Assembly (NCBI RefSeq): GCF_042138895.1
Contig: NZ_JBHIKW010000002.1
Coordinates: 248,001 to 312,000, forward strand
Reading direction: 5' to 3'
Length of the DNA stretch: 64,000 bases
DNA from: Cedecea selenatireducens
Lineage (GTDB): Bacteria; Pseudomonadota; Gammaproteobacteria; Enterobacterales; Enterobacteriaceae
In this document: in pieces, positions 33,022 through 41,920 of the stretch
Layout of the letters: the number at the start of each line of letters is the position of its first letter
How positions within the stretch are numbered: the first letter of the stretch is position 1
The notes under the pieces: generated by a model
Database searches by the model: none
Seen by the model: only the letters and a program-made list of their open reading frames with translations
What the model was told of the DNA's origin: nothing
Program-made: the position numbers and the translations under genes

Positions 33022-35301
33022 TTACAGCGGTGCGGTTTGCGCCTCCACGACCGCCAGCGCCACCATATTCACGATACGGCGTACAGAAGCAATCGGCGTC
33101 AGCACGTGAACAGGCTTCGCCACGCCCATCAGCACCGGCCCAACGGTTACCCCTTCAGAGCTTGAAACACGCAGCAGGTTATAGCTGATGCGCGCGGCCT
33201 CAACGTTCGGCATGATCAGAATGTTGGCCGAACCTTTCAGCGGGCTGTCCGGCATGCGCTCATGACGGATACTTTCGACCAGCGCCGCGTCCCCGTGCAT
33301 CTCTCCGTCAATTTCCAGCTCCGGCGCGCGCTCGCGAACCAGTTCCAGAGTTTGGCGCATTTTGCAGGCCGCTTTGCTGTTCGATGAGCCGTAGTTGGAG
33401 TGGGACAGCAGCGCAACCTTCGGCTCAATGCCGAAGCGGCGCACCGTTTCCGCCGCCAGCAGGGTGATTTCCGTCAGCTCTTCCGGCGTTGGGTCATCGT
33501 TCACGTAGGTGTCGGCGATAAAGGTGTTGCCGCTCGGCAGCAGCAGCGCGTTCATTGCCCCGGCCGCTTTCACGCCTTCGCGGTAGCCGAACAGCTTCTC
33601 GACCACGTCAAAGTGCTCGTGGTACTCGCCGATAGTCCCGCAAATCAGGGCATCCGCCTCGCCGCGATGCACCATGATCGCCCCGATCACCGTGGTGTTG
33701 CTGATCACCGCGCGCTGCGCCTGTTCCTGGGTGATCCCCCGGCGTTTCATGATGTTGTAGTACTCGTGCCAGTACTCTTTAAAGCGCGGATCGGATTCGT
33801 TGTTCACGATCTCAAAATCTTTGCCCGGCTGAATTTGCAGCCCCAGCTTTTTGATGCGCATTTCGATAACGCTTGGGCGACCAATCAGGATTGGTTTCGC
33901 CAGCCCCAGGGTGATGAGTTCCTGCGTCGCGTGCAGCACGCGAGCTTCTTCCCCTTCGCTTAACACCACGCGCTTCGGCTCTTTGCGCGCCTGGGAGAAA
34001 ATAGGCTTCATAAACAGGTTTGTTTTGTAGACAAACTCTTCCAGCTTCTCGCTGTAGGCGTTGAAATCCTGAATAGGACGTGTGGCCACGCCAGAGTCCA
34101 TCGCCGCCTTCGCCACAGCCGGTGCAATCTTGACGATCAGACGTGGATCAAAAGGCTTAGGAATGATGTATTCCGGGCCAAACGTCAGCTCCTGCTCGCC
34201 GTAGGCGGAGGCGACAACGTCGCTCTGCTCGGCGTGAGCCAGCTCGGCAATCGCGTGAACCGCAGCCAGCTTCATCTCTTCGTTAATCGCCGTCGCGCCA
34301 ACGTCCAGCGCGCCACGGAAGATGAACGGGAAGCACAGCACGTTGTTCACCTGGTTCGGGTAGTCAGAACGGCCGGTACAGATGATCGCTTCAGGGCGCA
34401 CTTCTTTTGCCAGCGGCGGCAGAATTTCAGGCTCAGGGTTAGCCAGCGCCAGAATCAGCGGCGCCTTGCCCATCTTCTTCACCATATCCTGGGTCAGCAC
34501 TTTCGGGCCGGAGCAGCCGAGGAAGATATCCGCGCCCTCAATCACGTCGTCCAGCGTGCGCTTGCCGCTGTCTTCCACGGCATAGGCGGCTTTGGTTTCC
34601 GCCATGTTCTCTTCGCGGCCTTTATAGATAACGCCCTTCGAGTCGCAGACCACGATGTTGTGTTTCTGCATGCCCAGCGCAACCAGCAGGTTCATACAGG
34701 CGATAGCGGAAGCTCCCGCGCCTGATACCACCAGCCGCACGTCGGAAATGTTCTTTTCCACTACGCGCAGGCCGTTAAGCACCGCCGCGGTACAAATAAT
34801 CGCGGTGCCGTGCTGGTCGTCGTGGAATACCGGAATGTTCATCCGCTCGCGCAGCTTCTGCTCGATGTAGAAGCACTCAGGCGCTTTGATATCTTCCAGG
34901 TTGATGCCGCCAAAGGTTGGCTCCAGCGCGGCAACAATGTCGACCAGCTTGTCCGGATCCATCTCATCAATTTCGATATCGAAGACGTCGATACCGGCAA
35001 ATTTTTTAAACAGAACGCCCTTGCCTTCCATCACCGGCTTGCCCGCCAGCGCGCCGATGTTGCCTAACCCCAGCACCGCGGTGCCGTTCGAGACGACACC
35101 AACGAGGTTGCCACGCGCGGTGTACTTGTAGGCGGCGAGCGGGTCCTTTTCAATTTCAAGGCAAGGTGCCGCTACGCCAGGTGAGTACGCCAGCGCCAGG
35201 TCGCGCTGGGTGGCCAGCGGTTTGGTCGGAGAAACCTGGATTTTCCCCGGGATCGGAAATTCATGGAAATCGAGGGCACTTTGCTTCAGTTGTTCATCCA
35301 T
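33022..35301 (-). CDS. maeB: MaeB, NADP-dependent malic enzyme with phosphotransacetylase-like domain
   Basis: Oxidatively decarboxylates malate to pyruvate, making NADPH. The 759 residues equal E. coli MaeB: an N-terminal malic domain (about 1-160) with Lys-Tyr-Thr-Ala-Arg-Gly-Asn, an NAD(P)-binding domain (about 165-400) with Val-Ser-Gly-Ala-Gly-Ala-Ser-Ala, and a C-terminal phosphate acetyltransferase-like domain (about 430-759) that is regulatory and not catalytic in known homologues. Divergent from talA. Confidence 0.97.
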   Translation of the reverse strand: MDEQLKQSALDFHEFPIPGKIQVSPTKPLATQRDLALAYSPGVAAPCLEIEKDPLAAYKYTARGNLVGVVSNGTAVLGLGNIGALAGKPVMEGKGVLFKKFAGIDVFDIEIDEMDPDKLVDIVAALEPTFGGINLEDIKAPECFYIEQKLRERMNIPVFHDDQHGTAIICTAAVLNGLRVVEKNISDVRLVVSGAGASAIACMNLLVALGMQKHNIVVCDSKGVIYKGREENMAETKAAYAVEDSGKRTLDDVIEGADIFLGCSGPKVLTQDMVKKMGKAPLILALANPEPEILPPLAKEVRPEAIICTGRSDYPNQVNNVLCFPFIFRGALDVGATAINEEMKLAAVHAIAELAHAEQSDVVASAYGEQELTFGPEYIIPKPFDPRLIVKIAPAVAKAAMDSGVATRPIQDFNAYSEKLEEFVYKTNLFMKPIFSQARKEPKRVVLSEGEEARVLHATQELITLGLAKPILIGRPSVIEMRIKKLGLQIQPGKDFEIVNNESDPRFKEYWHEYYNIMKRRGITQEQAQRAVISNTTVIGAIMVHRGEADALICGTIGEYHEHFDVVEKLFGYREGVKAAGAMNALLLPSGNTFIADTYVNDDPTPEELTEITLLAAETVRRFGIEPKVALLSHSNYGSSNSKAACKMRQTLELVRERAPELEIDGEMHGDAALVESIRHERMPDSPLKGSANILIMPNVEAARISYNLLRVSSSEGVTVGPVLMGVAKPVHVLTPIASVRRIVNMVALAVVEAQTAPL

Positions 35302-35557
35302 TGCATCGTTCCTTTTTGGCTCTTCTTTATTGTTACGTCAGCCACGTAGTATCCCGCGGGCACGTTTCGCAAACTTTGAAGGTAGCCATACTATTAAGAT
35401 TAGGCGTAATTATTGTTAGCTAACTATAGAACCAATGTTAGCGGCCGCCCCGTCATCGCCGCCCATCTGCTATGCTTTTGGGTTATGCAAAGAATGAATT
35501 TTCACGGCGAGCGACACGGAACGCTCAGGTAAGACGTTGCTTTTCAAGGAGATAGTA

Positions 35558-36508
35558 ATGAATCAGCTAGACAGCATTAAGCAGTACACCACCGTGGTTG
35601 CCGACAGCGGTGATATCGACTCTATTCGCCACTACCAGCCTGAAGACGCCACCACCAACCCTTCACTGTTGTTGAAAGCCGCAGGACTTGAGCAATATCA
35701 GCCGCTTATTGATGACGCGCTGGCCTATGGCAAGCAGCGCGGCGGCGGCAGGGAGCAAATTGTGGCGGAAGCTAGTGACAAACTGGCGGTCAACGTGGGT
35801 GCGGAAATTCTGAAAAGCATTCCGGGGCGCGTGTCCACCGAAGTGGATGCCCGTCTGTCCTATGACAAAGAAAAAAGCATCAGCAAGGCTCGTCGCCTGG
35901 TTGAGCTGTACGCCGAGCAGGGGATCGACAAGTCCCGCATTCTTATCAAGCTGGCTTCAACCTGGGAAGGGATCCGCGCGGCGGAAGAGCTGCAGAAAGA
36001 AGGCATCAACTGCAACCTGACTCTGCTGTTCTCGTTTGCTCAGGCACGCGCCTGCGCAGAGGCTGGCGTCTTCCTGATTTCCCCGTTCGTGGGACGCATT
36101 TACGACTGGTATCAGGCACGCAAGCCGATGGATCCTTATGTGGTAGAAGAAGATCCGGGCGTGAAATCCGTGCGCAATATCTACGACTATTTCAAGCAAC
36201 ATAACTATGAAACCATCGTCATGGGCGCCAGCTTCCGCCGCACCGAGCAAATCCTTGCGCTGGCGGGCTGCGACAGGCTGACCATCGCGCCAAACCTGCT
36301 GCAAAAGCTGCAGGACAGCGAAGAAGAGGTTGTGCGTAAGCTGATCCCATTCTCACAGGGCTTCCGCCGCCCGGCCCCACTGAGCGAAGCTGAATTCCGC
36401 TGGGAACACAATCAGGACGCTATGGCCGTCGAAAAACTGGCCGAAGGGATCCGCCTGTTCGCCATAGACCAACGCAAACTGGAAGACCTGCTCGCCGCCA
36501 AACTTTAA
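35558..36508 (+). CDS. talA: TalA, transaldolase A
   Basis: Moves a dihydroxyacetone unit from sedoheptulose 7-phosphate to glyceraldehyde 3-phosphate in the non-oxidative pentose phosphate pathway. Starting at 35558 gives 316 residues, the E. coli length, with a good SD (aaggag); the upstream frame from 35537 has no SD support. The Schiff-base lysine is in Ile-Leu-Ile-Lys-Leu-Ala-Ser-Thr (about residue 131). It lies 18 bp upstream of tktB, forming the talA-tktB operon that in E. coli is controlled by RpoS. Confidence 0.97.
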   Translation: MNQLDSIKQYTTVVADSGDIDSIRHYQPEDATTNPSLLLKAAGLEQYQPLIDDALAYGKQRGGGREQIVAEASDKLAVNVGAEILKSIPGRVSTEVDARLSYDKEKSISKARRLVELYAEQGIDKSRILIKLASTWEGIRAAEELQKEGINCNLTLLFSFAQARACAEAGVFLISPFVGRIYDWYQARKPMDPYVVEEDPGVKSVRNIYDYFKQHNYETIVMGASFRRTEQILALAGCDRLTIAPNLLQKLQDSEEEVVRKLIPFSQGFRRPAPLSEAEFRWEHNQDAMAVEKLAEGIRLFAIDQRKLEDLLAAKL

Positions 36509-36526
36509 CAAGACCTGGAGTGAAAC

Positions 36527-38527
36527 ATGTCATCACGTAAAGAGCTTGCCAACGCCATTCGCGCCCTCAGTATGGATGCGGTCCAGAAAGCCAATTCCGG
36601 CCACCCCGGCGCGCCCATGGGCATGGCCGACATCGCCGAAGTGCTGTGGAATGACTTCCTCAGCCACAATCCGTCTAACCCGCACTGGGCCAACCGCGAC
36701 CGCTTTGTGCTGTCGAACGGCCATGCGTCGATGCTGCTTTACAGCCTGCTGCACCTGAGCGGCTATGACCTGCCGCTGGAGGAGTTGAAAAACTTCCGCC
36801 AGCTTCACTCCAAAACGCCGGGCCACCCGGAAGTCGGCTATACCCCCGGCGTAGAAACCACCACCGGCCCTCTTGGCCAGGGGTTAGCTAACGCCGTGGG
36901 GATGGCCATTGCCGAGCGCACGCTGGCCGCGCAGTTTAACCAACCCGGCCATGACATCGTGGACCACTACACCTACGTATTCATGGGCGACGGCTGCCTG
37001 ATGGAAGGAATTTCCCACGAAGTCTCTTCGCTGGCCGGTACGCTGGGCCTGGGCAAGCTGATTGGCTTCTACGACCACAACGGAATTTCCATCGACGGGG
37101 AAACCGACGGCTGGTTTACCGACGACACGGCCAAACGCTTCGAGGCCTATCACTGGCACGTGGTCCATGAGATAGACGGTCACGACCCGGAAGCGCTGAA
37201 AAAAGCCATCAAAGAAGCGCAGAGCGTGAAGGACAAACCTTCGCTGATAATCTGCCGCACCGTGATTGGTTTTGGCTCACCAAACAAAGCGGGCAAGGAA
37301 GAGGCTCACGGCGCGCCGCTCGGTGAAGAAGAAGTTGCCCTGGCGCGGAAGCAACTGGGCTGGAAATACCCGCCGTTTGAAATCCCTAAAGACGTTTATC
37401 ATGCCTGGAATGCCAAAGAGGCGGGTGAAAAAGCCGAAGCGGCCTGGAAAGAGAAATTTGCCGCCTACGCCAAAGCTCACCCTACCCTGAGCGCCGAATT
37501 TAAGCGTCGTACCGAAGGCAAGCTGCCGGATAACTGGCAGAAAACCGCCCAGAAGTACATCGAACAACTGCAGGCCAACCCGGACAAAATTGCCACCCGT
37601 AAGGCTTCGCAAAATGCGCTCAACGCCTTCGGCCCGTCCCTGCCGGAACTGCTGGGCGGTTCCGCCGACCTGGCCCCGAGCAACCTGACCATCTGGAAAG
37701 GCTCAAAGTCGATTAAAGAAGATACCGCCGGGAATTACATCCACTACGGCGTGCGCGAGTTCGGCATGACCGCCATCGCCAACGGCATTGCCCTGCACGG
37801 TGGCTTTATCCCTTATACCGCCACCTTCCTGATGTTTGTGGAATACGCCCGTAACGCCGCACGTATGGCGGCGCTGATGAAAGCGCGGCAGATAATGGTG
37901 TATACCCATGATTCTATCGGCCTTGGGGAAGATGGCCCGACGCACCAGGCCGTTGAGCAGCTTGCCAGCCTGCGCCTGACGCCAAACTTCAGCACATGGC
38001 GCCCTTGCGATCAGGTTGAGGCAGCCGTGGCGTGGAAAACCGCGCTTGAGCGCCAGACCGGGCCAACGGCGTTAATTCTCTCTCGCCAGAACCTTGCCCA
38101 GATGGAGCGTACGCCCGAGCAGCTGAAGGCCATTAGCCGCGGGGGCTATATTCTGAAGGACAGCGACGGCAAGCCGGATATCATCCTGATTGCTACCGGC
38201 TCAGAGGTCGAGATAACCGTCGAAGCCGCTGCGGTGTTGAGCCAGGAGGGGCATAAAGTTCGCGTGGTATCTATCCCGTCCACCGACGTTTTCGACGCCC
38301 AGGACGAGGAGTATCAGGAGTCCGTTCTGCCTTATGAAGTGCGGGCTCGCGTGGCGGTAGAGGCTGGTATTGCCGATTACTGGTACAAATACGTTGGCCT
38401 TAAGGGCGGTATTGTCGGCATGACAACCTTCGGCGAGTCCGCCCCTGCCGGGAAGCTGTTCCCATTCTTTGGCTTTACGGTAGAGAACATCGTGGCCACG
38501 GCGAAAAAATCGCTGGCGAGAAAATAG
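36527..38527 (+). CDS. tktB: TktB, transketolase 2
   Basis: A thiamine-diphosphate enzyme moving two-carbon units between sugar phosphates. It is 666 residues (E. coli 667). The TPP motif is Gly-Asp-Gly-Cys-Leu-Met-Glu-Gly (about 154-161) ending in an Asn in Tyr-Asp-His-Asn; the N-terminal Ser-Gly-His-Pro-Gly-Ala-Pro-Met substrate segment and the pyrimidine-domain Glu in Arg-Glu-Phe-Gly-Met are intact. The pairing with talA identifies it as the secondary, stationary-phase isozyme, not TktA. Confidence 0.96.
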   Translation: MSSRKELANAIRALSMDAVQKANSGHPGAPMGMADIAEVLWNDFLSHNPSNPHWANRDRFVLSNGHASMLLYSLLHLSGYDLPLEELKNFRQLHSKTPGHPEVGYTPGVETTTGPLGQGLANAVGMAIAERTLAAQFNQPGHDIVDHYTYVFMGDGCLMEGISHEVSSLAGTLGLGKLIGFYDHNGISIDGETDGWFTDDTAKRFEAYHWHVVHEIDGHDPEALKKAIKEAQSVKDKPSLIICRTVIGFGSPNKAGKEEAHGAPLGEEEVALARKQLGWKYPPFEIPKDVYHAWNAKEAGEKAEAAWKEKFAAYAKAHPTLSAEFKRRTEGKLPDNWQKTAQKYIEQLQANPDKIATRKASQNALNAFGPSLPELLGGSADLAPSNLTIWKGSKSIKEDTAGNYIHYGVREFGMTAIANGIALHGGFIPYTATFLMFVEYARNAARMAALMKARQIMVYTHDSIGLGEDGPTHQAVEQLASLRLTPNFSTWRPCDQVEAAVAWKTALERQTGPTALILSRQNLAQMERTPEQLKAISRGGYILKDSDGKPDIILIATGSEVEITVEAAAVLSQEGHKVRVVSIPSTDVFDAQDEEYQESVLPYEVRARVAVEAGIADYWYKYVGLKGGIVGMTTFGESAPAGKLFPFFGFTVENIVATAKKSLARK

Positions 38528-38540
38528 TCCTGCTCTTGCA

Positions 38541-38573
38541 GCCCTCTTCTTTCGGGGAGAGGGCATTCTTTTA
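38541..38573 (+). terminator. tktB terminator
   Basis: GCCCTCTTCT-TTCG-GGGAGAGGGC followed by ATTCTTTT, 13 bp after the tktB stop; some G-T pairs in the stem. Confidence 0.7.
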
Positions 38574-38589
38574 GATCAATGCATCGACC

Positions 38590-39633
38590 CTATTTGGTAA
38601 CCCACAGCGTGGGCCAGCCGCCCGCTTTATGCCAGCCGTCACAGGCCGGCTCTTCGGCATAGCGAACGAGACGAAAACGCTGCCCGTCGTAGCGCCAGCG
38701 CGTTGCCACGCCGCAATCCCCCAGCCCACGCCCCTTAGCCAAAGTCGTTAACTCTTTGCCGTGCTCGTCAAACCCCGCGTTCATTAATTCCAGGTCGGTG
38801 CTGCCGCTGTCCGGCATAAAGGGCAGGCGCAGGCGAATCGCTCTGGCCACAAAAGGCTTCTGCCGGGAAACAACCCAGGCCAGGTACACCACGTTATAGG
38901 CTCCGGCCTCGCAGCTGGTGAGCATCAGCGCTTTGTCGTCGGTCAGAGGGAAAACGCGCACTTCACGGCGCAGAGGATCGAGAGAGCACTGGCTGTTATT
39001 CATCCGCCATGTGCCGTAATCCAGCAGATCGTTAAGCTCATCATGTGAAAGCGGCCCTGCCGCGACCATTGAGGCAGTAACTTCTTTTAGCGGCGGAGCC
39101 GGAGGTACGCTCAGCGGCGGGGCGTCACCTTTCTTAATCCAAGCAGTTTCACTGCCAGTGCGTTTTTGCTGGCTGTCGATAAACAACAGCGCCGCTTTGA
39201 AACCGCTGAGAGAAATCACCCCGGCACCGTCAGCAAGCGTGACCTTATCGCCGTTACCGATGGCGTTTAGCAAACCGTTAATGGCATCCGCGCCGTTGGT
39301 CATCAGATGGTGAGGAGAGATTTTCCACTCATTTTGCTGGAGCACAATAGGTTCCCCGTCCAGCCTTAAGCGTGGTTCAACGGGCGGGACTTTAACGTCC
39401 GCACTCTCCAGATTTCCGAGGTCGATGCGCAGGTTAACGTCGTTGCGCGCCCCCGCGCCGCGAGAAAGCGTCATCACCAGCCCCTGATGCAGCCCGGTAT
39501 TACGGGCGCTACAGAAATTTTGGTTATTGCAGGTCACCTGCCAGTCGGAAAACTGCTTTTGCGCCGGCGCGGCAAACGCAGCATTAGCCACCAGCAGCGC
39601 AAACATAAGCAAAGGGGATATCCGATAGAACAT
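38590..39633 (-). CDS. ypfG: YpfG, DUF1176 periplasmic protein
   Basis: A 347-residue exported protein with a signal peptide of about 21 residues (ending Asn-Ala-Ala-Phe-Ala-Ala). The mature protein has the DUF1176 pattern: Phe-Ser-Asp-Trp-Gln-Val-Thr-Cys-Asn-Asn and Phe-Cys near the N-terminus, then Cys in Asn-Asn-Ser-Gln-Cys-Ser-Leu and Thr-Ser-Cys-Glu-Ala-Gly, and a C-terminal Gly-Asp-Cys-Gly with Trp-Arg-Tyr-Asp-Gly, suggesting disulfides. Function unknown; length equals E. coli YpfG. Converges with tktB. Confidence 0.9.
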   Translation of the reverse strand: MFYRISPLLMFALLVANAAFAAPAQKQFSDWQVTCNNQNFCSARNTGLHQGLVMTLSRGAGARNDVNLRIDLGNLESADVKVPPVEPRLRLDGEPIVLQQNEWKISPHHLMTNGADAINGLLNAIGNGDKVTLADGAGVISLSGFKAALLFIDSQQKRTGSETAWIKKGDAPPLSVPPAPPLKEVTASMVAAGPLSHDELNDLLDYGTWRMNNSQCSLDPLRREVRVFPLTDDKALMLTSCEAGAYNVVYLAWVVSRQKPFVARAIRLRLPFMPDSGSTDLELMNAGFDEHGKELTTLAKGRGLGDCGVATRWRYDGQRFRLVRYAEEPACDGWHKAGGWPTLWVTK

Positions 39634-39777
39634 TGAAGGCTGGCCCTAAAAAGCGAAGCGTGAAAAACGTACGATGGTGGCACGTATCTTCGGCTCACGA
39701 GTCGGCCTGCTCAATCGGATTTGTCGGATAGATTTATAGCAATATTAAAAATCGCAATAAGCTGATTTTAAGGCGCT

Positions 39778-40353
39778 TTATTCCATCACATTGCGTAACT
39801 GCAGCTGCTGCAGCAGTATCACCGTCTTACCGTCACGAATTTCACCGTTTTGTACCATCGCCATCGCCTGGCTGAAGGGGATTTCCAGCACGTCGATATC
39901 TTCATCCTCCACGCCACCGCCGGCCCCTTCTCGCTGCGCATCGCTATACTCTGCCAGATAGAAATAGACGATTTCGGTCACGCCGCCGGGAGACATATAC
40001 AGCTCAAAGACTTTCTCGACGTCTCCGACCTGAAAGCCGGTTTCCTCCATCGCCTCTTTGCGGGCACAGACTTCCGGCTCGTCGGCATCCAGCAGTCCGG
40101 CGCAGGCTTCAATCAGCATGCCATCTTCATTGCCGTTGACCCAGGTTGCGACGCGGAATTGCCGGGTAAGCACTACGGTTTGCTTTTCACGGTTGTAAAG
40201 CAGGATGGTCGCGCCGTTGCCCCGGTCATAAACTTCGCGTTTATGACGCACGCTTTCAGCCCCGTTACGAGACAGGTCATAGGTAATATTGCGCAGGATG
40301 AAGTAGTTATCAGACAGGACTTTATCTTTGATGACTTCAATACGTAACGACAT
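39778..40353 (-). CDS. nudK: NudK, GDP-mannose pyrophosphatase
   Basis: A Nudix hydrolase splitting GDP-mannose (and other nucleotide sugars) to GMP and sugar phosphate. The 191 residues equal E. coli NudK. The Nudix box runs from Gly-Leu-Leu-Asp-Ala-Asp-Glu-Pro-Glu-Val to Arg-Lys-Glu-Ala-Met-Glu-Glu-Thr-Gly-Phe (about 86-108), with the metal-binding Glu residues in place. In E. coli the next gene is aegA; here it is the nap operon, after a repeat-filled gap. Confidence 0.95.
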   Translation of the reverse strand: MSLRIEVIKDKVLSDNYFILRNITYDLSRNGAESVRHKREVYDRGNGATILLYNREKQTVVLTRQFRVATWVNGNEDGMLIEACAGLLDADEPEVCARKEAMEETGFQVGDVEKVFELYMSPGGVTEIVYFYLAEYSDAQREGAGGGVEDEDIDVLEIPFSQAMAMVQNGEIRDGKTVILLQQLQLRNVME

Positions 40354-40481
40354 ACGGTCTCCACAAGGCGGTAAGGGAGCCGATAATCATATGACGTTCT
40401 GTGAGCGTTGTCGCGTGGCGTGAGGTGTGTTTTGTCTTTCGATGCAGACGATAAAAATGTTCTCTATGCAGGCCGGAGGCT

Positions 40482-40822
40482 GTTCCCGACGTCCGGACCC
40501 TGGCCAGTCGGAGCGAAAACGGAGGCGATTTAAGCCGGAACCGAGCCTCGCTTCTTATTTTTACCCTCACCCTGACCCTCTCCCTGGAAGGGAGAGGGAA
40601 TAAACAATGTACCCCATCGTCTGTTTTCCCCCTCTCCCTCTGGGAGAGGGCTGGGGTGAGGGGAAGATTGGTTCCCGGCTCTCATCGCCCCCGGTTATGA
40701 CCCAACTCAGGCGGCGATGAGCTCGCCGGGCGCCGGGGGTTGTCAGGGGGCATGGCGAAATGCCACCTGACACGTTCACCGTGCTCTGAACGTGCAGGGA
40801 AAATCGATCTACGAGTGAACGG
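40482..40822. repeat. partial, rearranged copy of the hairpin-rich element (copy B)
   Basis: The nudK-napC gap contains the three segments of copy A in the same order: 40482-40553, 40671-40714 and 40711-40822. Between the first two, copy B has 117 bases with a palindromic repeat where copy A has 56; between the last two, copy A has 98 extra bases. The stem at 40741-40772 keeps pairing although its bases differ from copy A (A-T where A has C-G), a compensatory change. The 12-bp terminal repeats and the left 225 bp of copy A are missing. Reading frames are not kept between copies, which argues for RNA or DNA structure, not protein. Confidence 0.6.
40564..40663. repeat. REP-like imperfect palindrome inside copy B
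   Basis: CCCTCACCCTGACCCTCTCCCT is the left arm; the right end is GGGAGAGGGCTGGGGTGAGGGG. Each half also folds alone (CCCTCTCCCT-GGA-AGGGAGAGGG and CCCTCTCCC-TCT-GGGAGAGGG). This kind of double palindrome is common between genes in Enterobacteriaceae; here it interrupts the copy B element. Confidence 0.7.
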
Positions 40823-40864
40823 AAATATGCCTGGCTTACAGAAGTGAGAAATCCAGAACAGTGA

Positions 40865-41467
40865 TCAATACCCCGCCTCAACCTCTCTCATATCCGGCAG
40901 CTTATGCGCTATCCCCTTATGGCAATCAATGCAGGTTTTACCGTCTTTGATCGCTTCATCATGCATTTTGGCGGCCACGGTTTTCTGTGCCGTAAAATCC
41001 ATATAGTCGAAGTTGTGGCAGTTTCGACACTCCTGCGAGTTGTTGTTCTTCATGCGTCGCCACTCGTTTTGCGCCATCGCCAGGCGGTGATCGTCGAACT
41101 TCTGCGGCGTGTCTATCAGGCCAAAAGCTTTGGCGTACAGCTCTTTGCTGGCCTGAATTTTACGGATCATTTTCGGCACCCACTCATGCGGCACATGGCA
41201 GTCCGGGCAGGTGGCGCGCACGCCGCTGCGGTTGTTGTAATGCACCGTGCCCATGTACTCTTCATACACGTTGTTGCGCATTTCGTGGCAGCCTATACAG
41301 AACTCTTCGCGGTTGGACATTTCCATTCCGGTGTTGAAACCGCCCCAGAAAATTATCCCGGCGGCAAAACCGATAAGCAGCAAGGTGCCGAGCGCCAACC
41401 GGCTTGGCCTGCGCCACCACTGCCACACGCGCTTAATCACGCCGGGTTTACGAGTTGATTTATCCAT
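40865..41467 (-). CDS. napC: NapC, membrane tetrahaem cytochrome c
   Basis: Takes electrons from quinol at the inner membrane and hands them to NapB/NapA. It is 200 residues: one N-terminal membrane anchor (about 22-42) and a periplasmic NapC/NirT domain with four CxxCH haem sites (Cys-Ile-Gly-Cys-His, Cys-Pro-Asp-Cys-His, Cys-Arg-Asn-Cys-His, Cys-Ile-Asp-Cys-His). Last gene of the nap operon; in E. coli the ccm haem-maturation genes follow, but here a repeat region and nudK do. The start is 3 bp after napB. Confidence 0.96.
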   Translation of the reverse strand: MDKSTRKPGVIKRVWQWWRRPSRLALGTLLLIGFAAGIIFWGGFNTGMEMSNREEFCIGCHEMRNNVYEEYMGTVHYNNRSGVRATCPDCHVPHEWVPKMIRKIQASKELYAKAFGLIDTPQKFDDHRLAMAQNEWRRMKNNNSQECRNCHNFDYMDFTAQKTVAAKMHDEAIKDGKTCIDCHKGIAHKLPDMREVEAGY

Positions 41468-41470
41468 AAC

Positions 41471-41920
41471 TTATTTCCCAAACCCTTTGGATGGCGTGAA
41501 GGTATTTTCAACAATCGGCGCGGCGTCCGCCTGCGGCACATGGCACTGCAGGCAGAAATAGCGGCGCGGAGCCACGTTCGACAGAACTTTACCGTCGCTG
41601 TCTAAAAAGTGCGTGGGGCTGACGCGCGGCGCGCCCGTGGCGCGATAGCTTTCAACGCCGTGACACTGCAGGCAGCGGTTGCTGGTCGTCGTGACCTGGT
41701 AGCCGTCCACGCTGTGCGGGATCATCGGCGGCTGGTTAACGTAGTTCAGCGCCATACGCTCCTGCTGCTTCGGCATACGCACCGCGCCTTCCGGCGTGCC
41801 AGAAACTTCCGGCGACTGGTTAAGGTCTACGCCGTTTGCCGCCCAAAGCGCGCCGCTGACGACCAGAGTTAATGCCGCTCCCCATTGAAATAACGCCTTT
41901 GTCAGGCCATGGCTTTTCAT
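41471..41920 (-). CDS. napB: NapB, dihaem cytochrome c subunit of periplasmic nitrate reductase
   Basis: The electron-transfer subunit bound to NapA in the periplasm. It is 149 residues with a signal peptide (cleavage near residue 28) and two CxxCH haem sites (Cys-Leu-Gln-Cys-His twice), plus Met/His axial-ligand candidates between them. Its start overlaps the napH stop by 4 bp. Confidence 0.96.
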   Translation of the reverse strand: MKSHGLTKALFQWGAALTLVVSGALWAANGVDLNQSPEVSGTPEGAVRMPKQQERMALNYVNQPPMIPHSVDGYQVTTTSNRCLQCHGVESYRATGAPRVSPTHFLDSDGKVLSNVAPRRYFCLQCHVPQADAAPIVENTFTPSKGFGK

